Positions 9,625 through 18,964 are shown, numbered from the stretch's first letter. The stretch: 64,000 nt of DNA from Gammaproteobacteria bacterium (GCA_028279275.1 JANQOB010000009.1:124001-188000), one strand, 5' to 3'. The notes: generated from the sequence alone by a model not told the origin. Numbers and translations are program-made.

Positions 9625-9639
9625 AAATGGCAAATAAGG

Positions 9640-11574
9640 CTACCAGCCTCCGCCGCCACCTCCACCGCCACCACCACCGGAAGATCCACCTCCACCCCCA
9701 AAGCTACTACTTCCAGAAGAAGATCCTGGTGCTGTGGAGGATGATGAGATTGCAGAACTGAGCGCATCACCAATTGAATTTGTAAAACCAGGTAAATTAT
9801 CTGAACTCCACTGATAACCACTGTACCAAGTTGGGTGATAATTTTTACCTTCGCTTGTGTTAAAAACGTCTACGAACTGTTCACTCCATTGGTTTTCAAC
9901 ACCTAGTGCCAGGGCGTAGGGGAGGTATGCTTCAAAAAGTTTTGGAGTTTTTTTAGGCGGATATTTCAAATTTAATTCTTCTTTTTCAGCCACTTCTAAA
10001 TACTGTTTAAATCCTTCAACTTTGTCTAACAATTTTCTGCCTTTCAATGTTGGCGTCTTTAGTAAAAAGTAAAAAATAATGTTCACTACGAACAATAGTA
10101 CTATGAGTATGCCATTAGCAATTCCAATGAGTGCACCTAGTCCTGCCAATGCACCCACTTCAAAGAATGACCATACTCCTGCAAATAAAGTGAACGTACC
10201 AAGGTCACTTGCTTTTTCGCCTGAGAGCTTTCTTCGTAACGCTTGGTACCATGCATATATAAGAAAACCCGTGACAGGTGTCCAAATGGATAACCAAAAT
10301 ACTAGAAATAATGCTGCTCCTGGCTCAGATGAATCTGGAATAGAAATAAATATATAGATTGCAAGTAATATTGTAATCAGAATGCCAATAATCAAATACT
10401 TCTTGTTATGTAGAAAATAACTCTGACTGTATTCTTGTTTTAAAGCTTTTTTGTGTTCGCTGATTGCAGATGAAATTAGTTTGTGATTTTTATTTTTTAA
10501 AGTCAATTTTTCGCCATACACTTTGAAAAGATTTGATAATACTGCATGTTCCCCAATGGGTAATTTCATATCTGGTTTTTTTATACTTTCTAACTCAAAT
10601 TTGGTACTGGTTTTATGAATTTTAATATAACCCTTCACTGCTAGGTTGAGGATTGCAGCAGTAAAAACTTTTTTATCATGACCCATTTCTTTAATGTACC
10701 GCATAGCACCTGGGGGAAATCCTTTTGGGGGTTGGTAATGAGGAATAATTAAACCGGCTCTAGGGTCTCTACCCACTTGCCACCACGTTAATAGATAGAA
10801 AAGTAACAAGCCGATGAATCCAAAAATAACGAGTGGGTTGTCAATGTTAGCGCTCGTCCACCATTGTAATTTTTGTATGAAACCTGGCAGGGTGATATGT
10901 CCTTTCGGCCACGCTATTACAACTGTTAAGCCTTCGTTACTTGATAGTGGCCGATTAGTTTTAAATAAGTAATTTCCAGAATAGCCAATATCAGTCTCAT
11001 AACTTTGTCCTCTGCTGCCCATTAAGCCTGTATAAGCCTCAAGCTTTACATCTTGTTCTTGTATGGTAGTCGGTAAGCGGATGCTTGCTTTCGCTTGCAG
11101 AATAGGAAATTCCCACCCATTACCAGTTACATTCCAATAAAGTTCGTCATGCTGTTCAAAGAATCCAAGCTGTTGATTGGTTTTGTATATAATAGTGTAA
11201 GTATGTTCGCCCGAGCTGACATAACGATTTTTATCTCCAATATAAATGCGGATGCCATTGCTTATTTTTTTCGTGTGGAAAGGCTCTTGATATCCGTTTC
11301 TCAATACCTCGATTATATCGAAGCCAACTTTTATTTTATTTCCAAGCTTGCCTTTATAGTTAGTAGGAAAATCTCTATAAATACCCCTCTTAATTTTTTT
11401 ATTTTCTGCTCGAACCGTTATATTTTCAGTAACGGTCATGCTGGAATCTTCATGCACAGTGATGTGACTATCAAATAGTAAAATTTCCTCTGCAGAAATA
11501 GCATGTTTTGAGAAAAGCAAACATAAAATGCTTAAAATAAGAATGTACGAGATGTAACGAAAATTATTTTTCAT
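9640..11574 (-). CDS. DUF2207 membrane protein with poly-glycine tail
   Basis: This 644-residue protein has a signal peptide (residues 1-27, ending near ISA) and an extracytoplasmic beta-rich DUF2207 region (about 30-230, with NVTGNGWEFPI). A membrane segment lies near 248-268, and a cytoplasmic region starts with VGRDPRAGLIIPHYQPP. More membrane segments lie around 395-500, and the C-terminus is rich in serine and glycine, ending in a run of glycines and a final tryptophan. That architecture is typical of the YciQ-like family, whose function is unknown. It overlaps lemA by 11 bases, and the LemA/DUF2207 pairing is common in bacteria. Confidence 0.87.
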   Translation of the reverse strand: MKNNFRYISYILILSILCLLFSKHAISAEEILLFDSHITVHEDSSMTVTENITVRAENKKIKRGIYRDFPTNYKGKLGNKIKVGFDIIEVLRNGYQEPFHTKKISNGIRIYIGDKNRYVSSGEHTYTIIYKTNQQLGFFEQHDELYWNVTGNGWEFPILQAKASIRLPTTIQEQDVKLEAYTGLMGSRGQSYETDIGYSGNYLFKTNRPLSSNEGLTVVIAWPKGHITLPGFIQKLQWWTSANIDNPLVIFGFIGLLLFYLLTWWQVGRDPRAGLIIPHYQPPKGFPPGAMRYIKEMGHDKKVFTAAILNLAVKGYIKIHKTSTKFELESIKKPDMKLPIGEHAVLSNLFKVYGEKLTLKNKNHKLISSAISEHKKALKQEYSQSYFLHNKKYLIIGILITILLAIYIFISIPDSSEPGAALFLVFWLSIWTPVTGFLIYAWYQALRRKLSGEKASDLGTFTLFAGVWSFFEVGALAGLGALIGIANGILIVLLFVVNIIFYFLLKTPTLKGRKLLDKVEGFKQYLEVAEKEELNLKYPPKKTPKLFEAYLPYALALGVENQWSEQFVDVFNTSEGKNYHPTWYSGYQWSSDNLPGFTNSIGDALSSAISSSSTAPGSSSGSSSFGGGGGSSGGGGGGGGGGGW

Positions 11575-12085
11575 TTAGTTGAAAATATTCGTGGTATTGG
11601 TAGTTAAATATACGTGCAATGATCAGATCCGGGAATGAGTCAATGCGAGTATTAAGATTAAGCACTGCTCCGTTATAGTAACGCCTTGCATATTGAATAT
11701 CGTTCTCTACATCAGAAATTTCATTCTGCAAGTCTAAAAAATTTTGATTAGCTTTAAGTTCTGGATAGTCTTCAGCGACTGCAATTAATTTATGTACTTG
11801 AGTTTCTAATTCTCGTTCAACATTTTCACGCTCAGCTATTTTTTCTATAGATTTTGCCTGTGAACGAAGCTCGGTCACGGATTGTAACAAGCTACTTTCA
11901 TAACTTGCATACTGTTTAACAGAATCTATTAGTTTGGGAATCAGATCATGTCGGCGTTTAAGCTGCACATCAATATCACTCCATGCAGCTAATGAAGTAT
12001 TCTTATCGTGGACGAGTTTGTTGTATATGATTATTGCCCAGATAAGTGCAACAAGAACAACTAAAGATATTATAGTTAATGACAT
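11564..12085 (-). CDS. lemA: LemA family protein
   Basis: This 173-residue protein has one N-terminal membrane helix (residues 3-20) and a long helical, coiled-coil-rich body. Family marks are the VQLKRRHDLIPKLIDSVKQYA segment and the C-terminal RRYYNGAVLNLNTRIDSFP. The N-terminus is probably outside and the helical bundle anchored at the membrane. It is the first gene of a likely operon with the DUF2207 protein (11-base overlap). The molecular function of LemA is unknown. Confidence 0.93.
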   Translation of the reverse strand: MSLTIISLVVLVALIWAIIIYNKLVHDKNTSLAAWSDIDVQLKRRHDLIPKLIDSVKQYASYESSLLQSVTELRSQAKSIEKIAERENVERELETQVHKLIAVAEDYPELKANQNFLDLQNEISDVENDIQYARRYYNGAVLNLNTRIDSFPDLIIARIFNYQYHEYFQLNEK

Positions 12086-12127
12086 TTAAAAGCTATAGAG
12101 CACAAAAGGGTTTAATATTTAAGTGAT

Positions 12128-12481
12128 TTATTCTATGGAACTTAAGCTATAGCCAAGATAAATTAAATTTTGGTTTATTGAATCGATATCATATCCATAG
12201 ACTACCTTAGGGCCGATCACTGTCACTGGTACACCTCTTCCACGTAATACCCAGAAACCTGCTACACCTGAAATTGATTTCTCTACATCGTGTTCAGTAA
12301 AAGGGATTTTATTATTATTTAAATGTATGCGCAGGCTATTACAGTAAGGGCACCAATCAGTTGTATAAAGTACAATATTTTTTGAATTAGCCTTGGGTGT
12401 ATAGATGTAAGCTGCACTACGATCTAGTGCAAATAAAGTAATTGCAGTAAATAAGAGAGTGAGCAGGATTCTTTTTTTCAT
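12128..12481 (-). CDS. Membrane-anchored or exported glutaredoxin-like protein
   Basis: This 117-residue protein has an N-terminal hydrophobic segment (residues 4-20), then a thioredoxin-fold domain with YTTDWCPYC near residue 42 and GVPVTVIG (the cis-proline region). The CPYC redox motif is intact. It should face the periplasm or sit at the membrane, acting as a thiol-disulfide protein. Its ATG overlaps the stop of the upstream membrane-protein gene (ATGA), so the two are probably coupled. The partner proteins are unknown. Confidence 0.85.
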   Translation of the reverse strand: MKKRILLTLLFTAITLFALDRSAAYIYTPKANSKNIVLYTTDWCPYCNSLRIHLNNNKIPFTEHDVEKSISGVAGFWVLRGRGVPVTVIGPKVVYGYDIDSINQNLIYLGYSLSSIE

Positions 12482-12789
12482 CTATGTTTTAAGTTGTTGA
12501 AAGCGATATAGGCAATGTACAAAAATATAATCAAATTTAGATAAAAGAAACCTAATGTCGCATCACCGGTAGAAACCATCCGCCATGCGCCGATAGGCAC
12601 GACAATTGCGAGTCCTATCGTAATTACGGCTATTCTTTGTGTGTGTCTGTCGCTGAAGATGCTTAAAATAAATAACACATGCGCTACAACTAAAGTTTTA
12701 ACTAATAGTTCATTATGGAAATAGAATTGTAGAGCGACTGCAACGATCAAAATAGTCGCCACTAGACGTAAAGCCATGGTAAGTGTCAT
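12478..12789 (-). CDS. Small polytopic membrane protein
   Basis: This 103-residue protein is almost entirely hydrophobic, with about four predicted helices (residues 5-22, 27-45, 52-68, 77-97). I do not recognise a family. Its TGA overlaps the ATG of the glutaredoxin-like gene downstream, which suggests a shared membrane-associated redox job, but that is inference from position only. Confidence 0.7.
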   Translation of the reverse strand: MTLTMALRLVATILIVAVALQFYFHNELLVKTLVVAHVLFILSIFSDRHTQRIAVITIGLAIVVPIGAWRMVSTGDATLGFFYLNLIIFLYIAYIAFNNLKHR

Positions 12790-12825
12790 TTTTATATCTC
12801 TTGATATCTTATGCGTAATGTGCCG

Positions 12826-13551
12826 CTATCTGTGTTGTTGGTAAACCTGTTGTGCCCAAGATAACTTATCGCCAAAATTATCAATTGTGCTGTTTAGTGG
12901 TTCAGGATATTGATCAGGCCAATTCAAGCCATATTTATTTGGCCTGAATAATGGCGCCAATAATGAAGCAACTGCAAGATCAGCGCGTGAAAACGAATCT
13001 CCTACTAAATATGTTCGGTTTTTGGTTTGCTGTTGTATTTTGTCTAGAGCTTTAGTAAGACGATTTTGGATGAGTAACACATTTTTTTCATCAATCTTCA
13101 TTAGAGCACGCATTTTTGTACTTAATTTGGGGAACATAAATTTCAATATTAAATGACCATACCAAGGACCATCATCAGTAAAAAAGGGGATTGTGATATC
13201 AGGATAATTTAACAAAGTGTGATAGCATAAAACACGGACATCTGGCCCCAACTCTTTATCCGCAAATTGTTCCAACTCTCTAGCCTCTTTTTTTAATGTT
13301 TGATCATGAGGTGTTAACGGATTATTAAGATAAGTGCTATCAAGATAAGTAATTATTTTTCTAGATTCATTAATTATTTTTCCATTATCTTCCAGAATTG
13401 GAAGAGAAGATTTACCAGCAAGTTTAATTGCTTTTTTAACATGTAAACCAGGAAGTAGATTAATTTTTTTATATTTAAGTTTTTTATATTCCAGTGCCCA
13501 TCTGATTTTCTCGCAAAAGTGTGAAATAGGAAATTGATAAAGCTTTAACAT
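12826..13551 (-). CDS. Glutathione S-transferase family protein
   Basis: From the ATG at 13551 the protein has 241 residues and starts directly in the thioredoxin-like fold (LKLYQFPISHFCEKIRWALE). SSLPILEDNGKIINESRKI is the glutathione-binding region. The C-terminal all-alpha domain contains TYLVGDSFSRADLAVASLLAPL, the usual N-capping/GST motif. The frame is open 10 codons further upstream from a TTG, but this would precede the fold. Substrate is unknown. Confidence 0.86.
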   Translation of the reverse strand: MLKLYQFPISHFCEKIRWALEYKKLKYKKINLLPGLHVKKAIKLAGKSSLPILEDNGKIINESRKIITYLDSTYLNNPLTPHDQTLKKEARELEQFADKELGPDVRVLCYHTLLNYPDITIPFFTDDGPWYGHLILKFMFPKLSTKMRALMKIDEKNVLLIQNRLTKALDKIQQQTKNRTYLVGDSFSRADLAVASLLAPLFRPNKYGLNWPDQYPEPLNSTIDNFGDKLSWAQQVYQQHR

Positions 13552-13669
13552 AGTTTCAGGAGCACATCTTATACTAGACAATCATTGATAACTTTATGCC
13601 ATTGATTTTCTTTTCTGTTGTTTGATGTATTAGAATGCATTTTAATCAATATTTAATATATCAAGAAAT

Positions 13670-14122
13670 ATGCATCCCGTCCTAATCTACGCTGTAGTAT
13701 TTATCATAACGACAATTGGGCTGTTGTTTTTATTTGATAAATACCAACTTGGATCTTTCTATTTTCTGCTTTTTATTGCTGGAGTAATTACTGTAATTAT
13801 AGGAAAAATTTTAATATTTATTTTTCCTTCAGATGACCCAATGCGTGAAGAAATTGAAAAAGAAGGCCTGAAACAACGAGCCAATCAATATTCACGTGAG
13901 ATCCAGTATCTCTTTAATATTGTGCAGCCTGACCCTAAATTTCAGCCCAATCCAAAACGTGTAAATGAATGCTTAGAAGATTGTTTTGATTTAGACGCGG
14001 AAATTATATTTACCCGGCTGAAGCAGCATTTCGGTGAATCATTTGATGTTAAAACGAACCTTCCTTTACCGGATATGGTTGAAGAAATTAAAAATAACTA
14101 TCGAGATTGGCCACGTTCATAG
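13670..14122 (+). CDS. Two-helix membrane protein, unknown
   Basis: This 150-residue protein has two membrane helices (about residues 5-23 and 28-50), then an acidic/basic cytoplasmic domain of about 95 residues with a proline-rich patch (QPDPKFQPNPKRVNE). I do not recognise it. It is read away from the GST gene and converges with the gene at 14130. The ATG at 13670 puts the first helix at the N-terminus. Confidence 0.68.
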   Translation: MHPVLIYAVVFIITTIGLLFLFDKYQLGSFYFLLFIAGVITVIIGKILIFIFPSDDPMREEIEKEGLKQRANQYSREIQYLFNIVQPDPKFQPNPKRVNECLEDCFDLDAEIIFTRLKQHFGESFDVKTNLPLPDMVEEIKNNYRDWPRS

Positions 14123-14129
14123 AACAATT

Positions 14130-14555
14130 TTAAATTATAGAAACAATTTCACGTTTTATTTTTTTGGTGGTGAAAAAAGGAGGGGATGAATGTAATAAGC
14201 CTGATTTGGCTGTCACTAAAATATCAACATTATCGTTGCAGTGAAATAGAACTTGATCTTCAGCTACTACTTCATGACTTTCAAGTAACACAGTCGAATA
14301 GATATGACCTATATGTTTTTTGCACAAAACTGTCAAGTCACTTGATAATAATATAAATTCCTGAGACTCTTCATATGGGCAATCCCACGAAGTTACTATT
14401 AGGTACAAATCTTTATATGCATATTGTGCTCCGATGATAAAACCCGGCACATATTTTCCCGTGCGTTTTCCATCTTTAATTATTTCTGAACATAAACTCC
14501 ATGTTTCATATGGGCCGGGTTGAGATTTAAATGAAAAGCAATCTATTTCTTTCAT
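14130..14555 (-). CDS. Unrecognised 141-residue soluble protein
   Basis: The start is well supported: AAGGAG lies about 6 bases before the ATG at 14555. The protein has no signal peptide or membrane helix and looks like a beta-rich domain with alternating hydrophobic residues (QEFILLSSDLTVLCKK, DQVLFHCNDNVDILVT). It has five cysteines, scattered rather than in a metal-binding array. I recognise no family. It stands alone between two membrane-protein genes. Confidence 0.66.
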   Translation of the reverse strand: MKEIDCFSFKSQPGPYETWSLCSEIIKDGKRTGKYVPGFIIGAQYAYKDLYLIVTSWDCPYEESQEFILLSSDLTVLCKKHIGHIYSTVLLESHEVVAEDQVLFHCNDNVDILVTAKSGLLHSSPPFFTTKKIKREIVSII

Positions 14556-14689
14556 AGCTGGCTCCTTTAATAGATCTGATAGACAAATATGCAGACCTAA
14601 AGACTCAATTAAATTAAGAGCTTTACATTTAAATGCGTAATAATGGCTAAAATATGGTTTTGGCCTAGCGAGTTTGAGGCAAAAAATAC

Positions 14690-14917
14690 TTAATCTTTAG
14701 AGAGTTTCCAAATCAGGGAGATCGTGAGGAGGACCCACGGGGTACCATGCATAAGGAAATCAAGCCAATCTATGAGTCTCATTCCCTCTGCACCAGAAAT
14801 AATCCATTTTAATTTTTCCCAAATATGAGGCTCAGGATAGAAAGGTGCTAAACCCAATGTTAAGGCTAAAATTATCCATAACATTGGATTTAATAAAATA
14901 TTTGATTTTTCTTTCAC
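14690..14917 (-). CDS. Small membrane protein downstream of the cold-shock-domain gene
   Basis: This 75-residue protein has a hydrophobic N-terminal helix (NPMLWIILALTLGLAPFYP) and a second one near residues 50-68. It starts at a GTG that shares a base with the stop of the upstream gene (TAGTG), so it is almost certainly coupled to the membrane-tethered cold-shock-domain protein. The family is not recognised. Confidence 0.65.
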   Translation of the reverse strand: MKEKSNILLNPMLWIILALTLGLAPFYPEPHIWEKLKWIISGAEGMRLIDWLDFLMHGTPWVLLTISLIWKLSKD

Positions 14918-15330
14918 TAAAGTGGATTTACGTTCTCGGCTTGCAGGCCCTTATCACCATCAACAATGTCCATTAATACTTTTTGGCCTTCTCTCAAGGA
15001 TTTACGCCCTTTACCAATGATAGAACGGTGATGTACAAATACATCATCACCATTCTCTTGTTCAATGAAACCAAATCCTTTTTTATAGTTAAACCATTTA
15101 ACGGTACCTTGTGTCTGACTACTATTCGAACGCACACTTTTAGAAGAACGCTGTTTATTTGAACTTAGTGCTGTTTTTTTCGCGAAACTTTTAATTATGT
15201 TAATTAAAACTGCTAAAGCTACTAAGCCACCAGCCACCATAAGTGCTGAAGTGATGGGGTGGACAAACATGCTAAGGATAACGCCTATTAAAATGCCGAG
15301 GCTGATGAATACTGTGGAATCGATCTTCAT
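14917..15330 (-). CDS. Membrane-tethered cold-shock-domain protein
   Basis: This 137-residue protein has two N-terminal hydrophobic helices (about residues 5-22 and 28-48), a basic serine-rich linker, and a complete C-terminal cold-shock domain. The nucleic-acid-binding motifs are intact: [15 protein letters not shown] and [10 protein letters not shown]. Ordinary CspA proteins are free cytosolic RNA chaperones of about 70 residues. Better known membrane fusions (with DUF1294) carry the cold-shock domain at the N-terminus, so this order is less usual. AAGGAG lies about 13 bases before the ATG. The likely role is binding RNA or single-stranded DNA at the inner membrane, by inference. Confidence 0.85.
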   Translation of the reverse strand: MKIDSTVFISLGILIGVILSMFVHPITSALMVAGGLVALAVLINIIKSFAKKTALSSNKQRSSKSVRSNSSQTQGTVKWFNYKKGFGFIEQENGDDVFVHHRSIIGKGRKSLREGQKVLMDIVDGDKGLQAENVNPL

Positions 15331-15421
15331 GATTCTTTTTTGCTCTCCTTGTGCTTAGTATGAACGATCAACGTTAATTATAATCCCTAAACGCTATTAG
15401 GTAAGCCCTCAATTATAAGTA

Positions 15422-16741
15422 CTAAAGCTGTTTACAATATGCCTTGGAGTTTCGCTGATAGTTATATAAGGCACGTTTCTTCATTGGTAAAGATTCAATT
15501 TTTATGGACTTGAAACCTTGTTCTATAAACCAGTGAGAAGTTTGAGTGGTGAGTGCAAATATTAAATTGATACCCGCATCAATTGATTTCTTTTCTAAAT
15601 GAGATAGCATTTTGCTGCCTCTGCCATTAGACTGATACTCAGAATGTACCGCTAGACATGCAACTTCAGCGGCGTTCTCATCAGCAAATATGTGTAGTGC
15701 GCCGCAGGCAAGTATCATTCCATCTCGTTCAATCACGTCAAACTGCTTTATTTCAAGTTCCAGCTGTTCGCGCGTTCTAGCTACCAGAGCTCCTTTATCA
15801 ATTAAAGGCTGAATAAGTTCTGCAATCCCGCCTACATCATCTAATCTAGCGGGTCTAATTTCATCATAGGTTTCAGCAGTAACTAGTGTTGCTACACCGT
15901 CTAAAGTATAAAGTTCTTCTAGTAAAGCACCCGGTTGAGATGCATCTAGTATATGAACACGTCTAACGTTTTCTAGGCATGCTTGAATGGCAACCTCTAA
16001 GTATGGTTTCAGTTGCTGTTTGCTTTTTGGTAATTTTTTTACCAGCTCTTTAGCTTCATTTATATTATAGTGATTATTACTCTGTTTTTTATTACCAACT
16101 AATTTAAATTTATCTAATAATAAAATTAATTTTTCGCTTTCCAATGCGCAAGCTGTGTGATTGGCGACATCAATGCTGGATAGGTTAAATATATCTCCAG
16201 TCTTCGAATAACCCAATGGCAGTAGGATGACAATATTGTTTGTATCTAACTGTTGCTGAATTTCGTGAGCTGCAATATTGCGAACTTCCCCCGTGTGTTG
16301 ATAATCGATGCCATCTCGTATTCCCACAGGTTTGGCACGCACATAGTTCCCACTAACAATATTTAACTCCATTCCTGACATAGGGGTATTGATCAGTCCA
16401 ATTGAAAATAGTGCCTCTATATCCGTTTTTACACAGCCAGCAATTTCTTTTATGGCATCTAATGTTTTTGAGTCTGTAATTCGCCAATTATTTTGAAATG
16501 AAGATTTCGAAGTTTTACTAATTTTTTTATCTATAAGCGCTCGTAATCCTAAAACTAATACAAGCTTAACCCCTAGTGTGTGAACCAGCGCTAAATCGTG
16601 AATTAAGGACGCGATAGAACTTTTAGCAAGTATGTTGTCACTTATATATATGACAAATGTTTTACCGCGATGCGCATAGATATACGGCGTTGCTTCTCTA
16701 AAACTATCAAGCTGAAATGTGGAGTTTTTAGGCACTTGCAA
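15422..16741 (-). CDS. argA: N-acetylglutamate synthase
   Basis: This 439-residue enzyme makes N-acetylglutamate, the first step of arginine synthesis. It has the fused ArgA layout: an amino-acid-kinase-like domain (HRGKTFVIYISD at the start, LVLVLGLRALID) which in this family binds arginine as inhibitor, and a C-terminal GNAT acetyltransferase domain (EVACLAVHSEYQSNGRGSKML). The start is uncertain between TTG at 16741 and GTG at 16735; neither has a clear ribosome site. The kinase domain is less conserved than in E. coli. A matching argE lies 2.6 kb away. Confidence 0.92.
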   Translation of the reverse strand: MQVPKNSTFQLDSFREATPYIYAHRGKTFVIYISDNILAKSSIASLIHDLALVHTLGVKLVLVLGLRALIDKKISKTSKSSFQNNWRITDSKTLDAIKEIAGCVKTDIEALFSIGLINTPMSGMELNIVSGNYVRAKPVGIRDGIDYQHTGEVRNIAAHEIQQQLDTNNIVILLPLGYSKTGDIFNLSSIDVANHTACALESEKLILLLDKFKLVGNKKQSNNHYNINEAKELVKKLPKSKQQLKPYLEVAIQACLENVRRVHILDASQPGALLEELYTLDGVATLVTAETYDEIRPARLDDVGGIAELIQPLIDKGALVARTREQLELEIKQFDVIERDGMILACGALHIFADENAAEVACLAVHSEYQSNGRGSKMLSHLEKKSIDAGINLIFALTTQTSHWFIEQGFKSIKIESLPMKKRALYNYQRNSKAYCKQL

Positions 16742-16941
16742 AAAATTGTTAATAGAGTTTTTGAGTACTTTGTAATTGTTTAGTTAAGTCTATGAAAACT
16801 TAAAGGTTATTAAATTAAATGTTTTGCTATCTAAGGAATCATTCGCATCTTATAATAGGACAGAGTTTGTCATCTAAGTTAGTGCCATTTTGGCAATCGG
16901 TCGAATTTTATACACTGAAACTTCTATATAGGGAATAGAGA

Positions 16942-17637
16942 ATGCGGAAGATAAGGCTATTTTTTACTAATTTGAGCTTTTTTGCCTTACTTATGGCGAG
17001 TTTAGTATGCCTAGCTGGAGGCGAAACTCAAAAATCTCCAATCTTGGATCGAGTCAAAGTCATCCATAAGGTTCCTGAAAACATGGATACCTTAAGTATA
17101 GAGCAGCTTCAAGATGAGCGTGATATACGCGCACGTGATTTGGCTGTGATTAAAGAAGCTAACGACAAACCTGAAGTGGCTAAGCAGAAGTTATTGGATT
17201 CGATTATGGCGCATGATGATATACGCTTAAATATCGTGCATGTTATTCCAAAGATGATAGAAGAATATGGAATTGAAGGGGAGTTCAAAGATAAGCTTTT
17301 AGGCTACAGTGAAACTTTTGATACTGAAATTCGTAACGCAAGAACTTATGTTCACTCTATTGATGACTATAAGTCTTATGATTTTCGATTTTCTGCAGTG
17401 TACATGTCCATGATGTTCTCATTTAATGAGAACAAAGATTTTCATAAACGGATGGTATCTGATATGAAAGATGTTAATACTGCGATCGGTAAATATCGAA
17501 AAGAGCTCGACGAATCTTATGCGCAGGTAGAGCACGACAAATATTTAATTCAAAATATTTACTCTATAAATGAACTTGAGCAAGCCATTGCAGCTATTGA
17601 TGCTGAAATCTCAAAAAGACAAAAAGCAGAGCTTTGA
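16942..17637 (+). CDS. Secreted helical protein, unknown
   Basis: This 231-residue protein has a signal peptide (residues 1-25, cleavage probably after CLA). The mature part is highly charged and mostly helical (LSIEQLQDERDIRARDLAVIKEAN, and a C-terminal INELEQAIAAIDAEIS stretch), suggesting coiled coils in the periplasm. GGGAATAGAG lies just before the ATG. I do not recognise a family. It is followed after 57 bases by another small exported protein, so the two may form one unit. Confidence 0.72.
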   Translation: MRKIRLFFTNLSFFALLMASLVCLAGGETQKSPILDRVKVIHKVPENMDTLSIEQLQDERDIRARDLAVIKEANDKPEVAKQKLLDSIMAHDDIRLNIVHVIPKMIEEYGIEGEFKDKLLGYSETFDTEIRNARTYVHSIDDYKSYDFRFSAVYMSMMFSFNENKDFHKRMVSDMKDVNTAIGKYRKELDESYAQVEHDKYLIQNIYSINELEQAIAAIDAEISKRQKAEL

Positions 17638-17694
17638 AAACTGAATAATAGGATTAAAGAATAATGTTTGAACATTTATGCTGAGGAGTTGGAT

Positions 17695-18096
17695 ATGATT
17701 AGATCAAAGCATATAGTGTTATTTTTGCTTTCCATAACATGGGTGGGAAATATATTTGCTGCGGATGATAAAAGAGAAGCTCTGCCACCACCTGAGATCG
17801 TGGTTGATGCACCGCCCCCTACTCAGTCTCCAGTAAAACAAGAATCTGTAGAGACTGAAACTGTAACAATCTATGAGTCTAAAGTGTTACCTGGTTTTCG
17901 ACCCTGTACACCTGAAGATTATCAAAATCATGATATTGATCCTGTTGCATGTCAGGATGAAGAAAATGCACGAATTATTTCTACGCGAGATAGAACTAAT
18001 CAAACCGAAGACTTAATTGTTGAAGATGATGCAGTTCCGCAAGGGAATATTTATAAATTAAAATTTGAGCGTTTTAAAAGAAAGAAAACGCAGTAA
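17695..18096 (+). CDS. Small exported proline-rich protein, unknown
   Basis: From the ATG at 17695, which has GAGGAG about 6 bases upstream, the protein has 133 residues. The signal peptide ends at FA (about residue 22), followed by a proline-rich stretch (ALPPPEIVVDAPPPTQSP) and an acidic domain. The domain contains two cysteines (RPCTPEDY and VACQDEE) that could form a disulfide. The end is basic. Its general layout recalls DUF2782-type proteins, but I cannot align the core, so I leave it unnamed. Confidence 0.7.
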   Translation: MIRSKHIVLFLLSITWVGNIFAADDKREALPPPEIVVDAPPPTQSPVKQESVETETVTIYESKVLPGFRPCTPEDYQNHDIDPVACQDEENARIISTRDRTNQTEDLIVEDDAVPQGNIYKLKFERFKRKKTQ

Positions 18097-18156
18097 ATCT
18101 TTGTGATATACGTATGGATATGTCAATTAGAGTTGCTTTACGTATGACGTAACAGC

Positions 18157-18222
18157 TTGATTTTAGGTTGGCTTCATTAATTTTTCATTTTAAATTTAGA
18201 TTGACTTCATTAATTTTTCATT
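18157..18222. repeat. Two imperfect 33-bp tandem units
   Basis: Two adjacent 33-base units share a 22-base core (18168-18189 and 18201-18222) that reads TTG, then G or A, then CTTCATTAATTTTTCATT, with one mismatch between copies. The units lie between the small exported-protein gene and the next frame at 18308. Only two copies are present, so this is a local duplication rather than a family of repeats. Confidence 0.8.
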
Positions 18223-18307
18223 AATTGGTCCGTAATGATCAATCAAATTTGAACCGCTATTAAATATAAATATAATTACGGTCTCTCAAGAATACCTTTA
18301 TATGTAA

Positions 18308-18595
18308 ATGGATTTTGATCGTACGCTGCTTACCGACAATTTTTTAATTGCAGTAGTTGATTGTATTGAGCAACATGGCTACGAACTTGAAGACTTTGAG
18401 TTTTCAACACAGCGAACTCAAGGATATAAAAAAGGAATCCTAAATCCAAAAGATATTGTGTACGCTTCACGAATTAGTACCGGTGTTGAAAAGAGCTACA
18501 TTCTTGATGAAAATACAAACTTCTCCAACGAGTTTTGCGATGATCTTCAATCGGGTTTTTTTGAACGGCATATCAATCCAAGCGCAATCGATTAA
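18308..18595 (+). CDS. Hypothetical 95-residue protein
   Basis: This soluble, acidic 95-residue protein is not recognised. It reads like a real alpha/beta protein rather than random translation (FLIAVVDCIEQHGYELEDFEF near the start), and codon use resembles neighbouring genes. No good ribosome site precedes the ATG at 18308, which weakens the call. It stands alone in a gene-poor stretch. Confidence 0.5.
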   Translation: MDFDRTLLTDNFLIAVVDCIEQHGYELEDFEFSTQRTQGYKKGILNPKDIVYASRISTGVEKSYILDENTNFSNEFCDDLQSGFFERHINPSAID

Positions 18596-18964
18596 CTGTT
18601 TACTATTTGCTAAAAGCGGTGATTGTAAATTCGGATAAATCTAATTTGTTTGCGCTACCGAAAATGCGTATCTTATTCGCACATCCTTGTATTCTCCAAT
18701 AGCTCACATAGCAAACCCTCTTTTTTATAGGTTGTTTTGTATAAAAAGATTGGTAACTTAATGAAAAAATTATGATATGCAAAAAGAATAAATAGTACTG
18801 TTTCAATGGATTTTTTCTTTTTGATACCTGAGTCACTTAATTTCTCAACTCCATTCTATAATCTTGTTTCCTAGCCCCAAGCTGGCTTGTTAGAAATTGT
18901 TACTACTTTAATGAATAAATAGATTTCCACTAAAAGTAGCTTTTGGGCATGGAGGATAGAGATT
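18596..18964. other. Gap with no supported gene
   Basis: I see no gene, RNA or clear terminator here. A minus-strand frame at 18603-18836 has no ribosome site or recognisable content. The gap leads into the well-supported small gene at 18965. Confidence 0.6.

Noticed and set aside
9621-9821. Minus-strand frame over the end of the DUF2207 gene
   Set aside because: It is a shadow of the glycine/serine-rich C-terminus in another frame.
17695-18096. DUF2782 protein
   Set aside because: Only the signal peptide and proline-rich stretch are alike; the domain core does not align.
18603-18836. Minus-strand frame of 77 codons
   Set aside because: No ribosome site, no recognisable content, and atypical composition.
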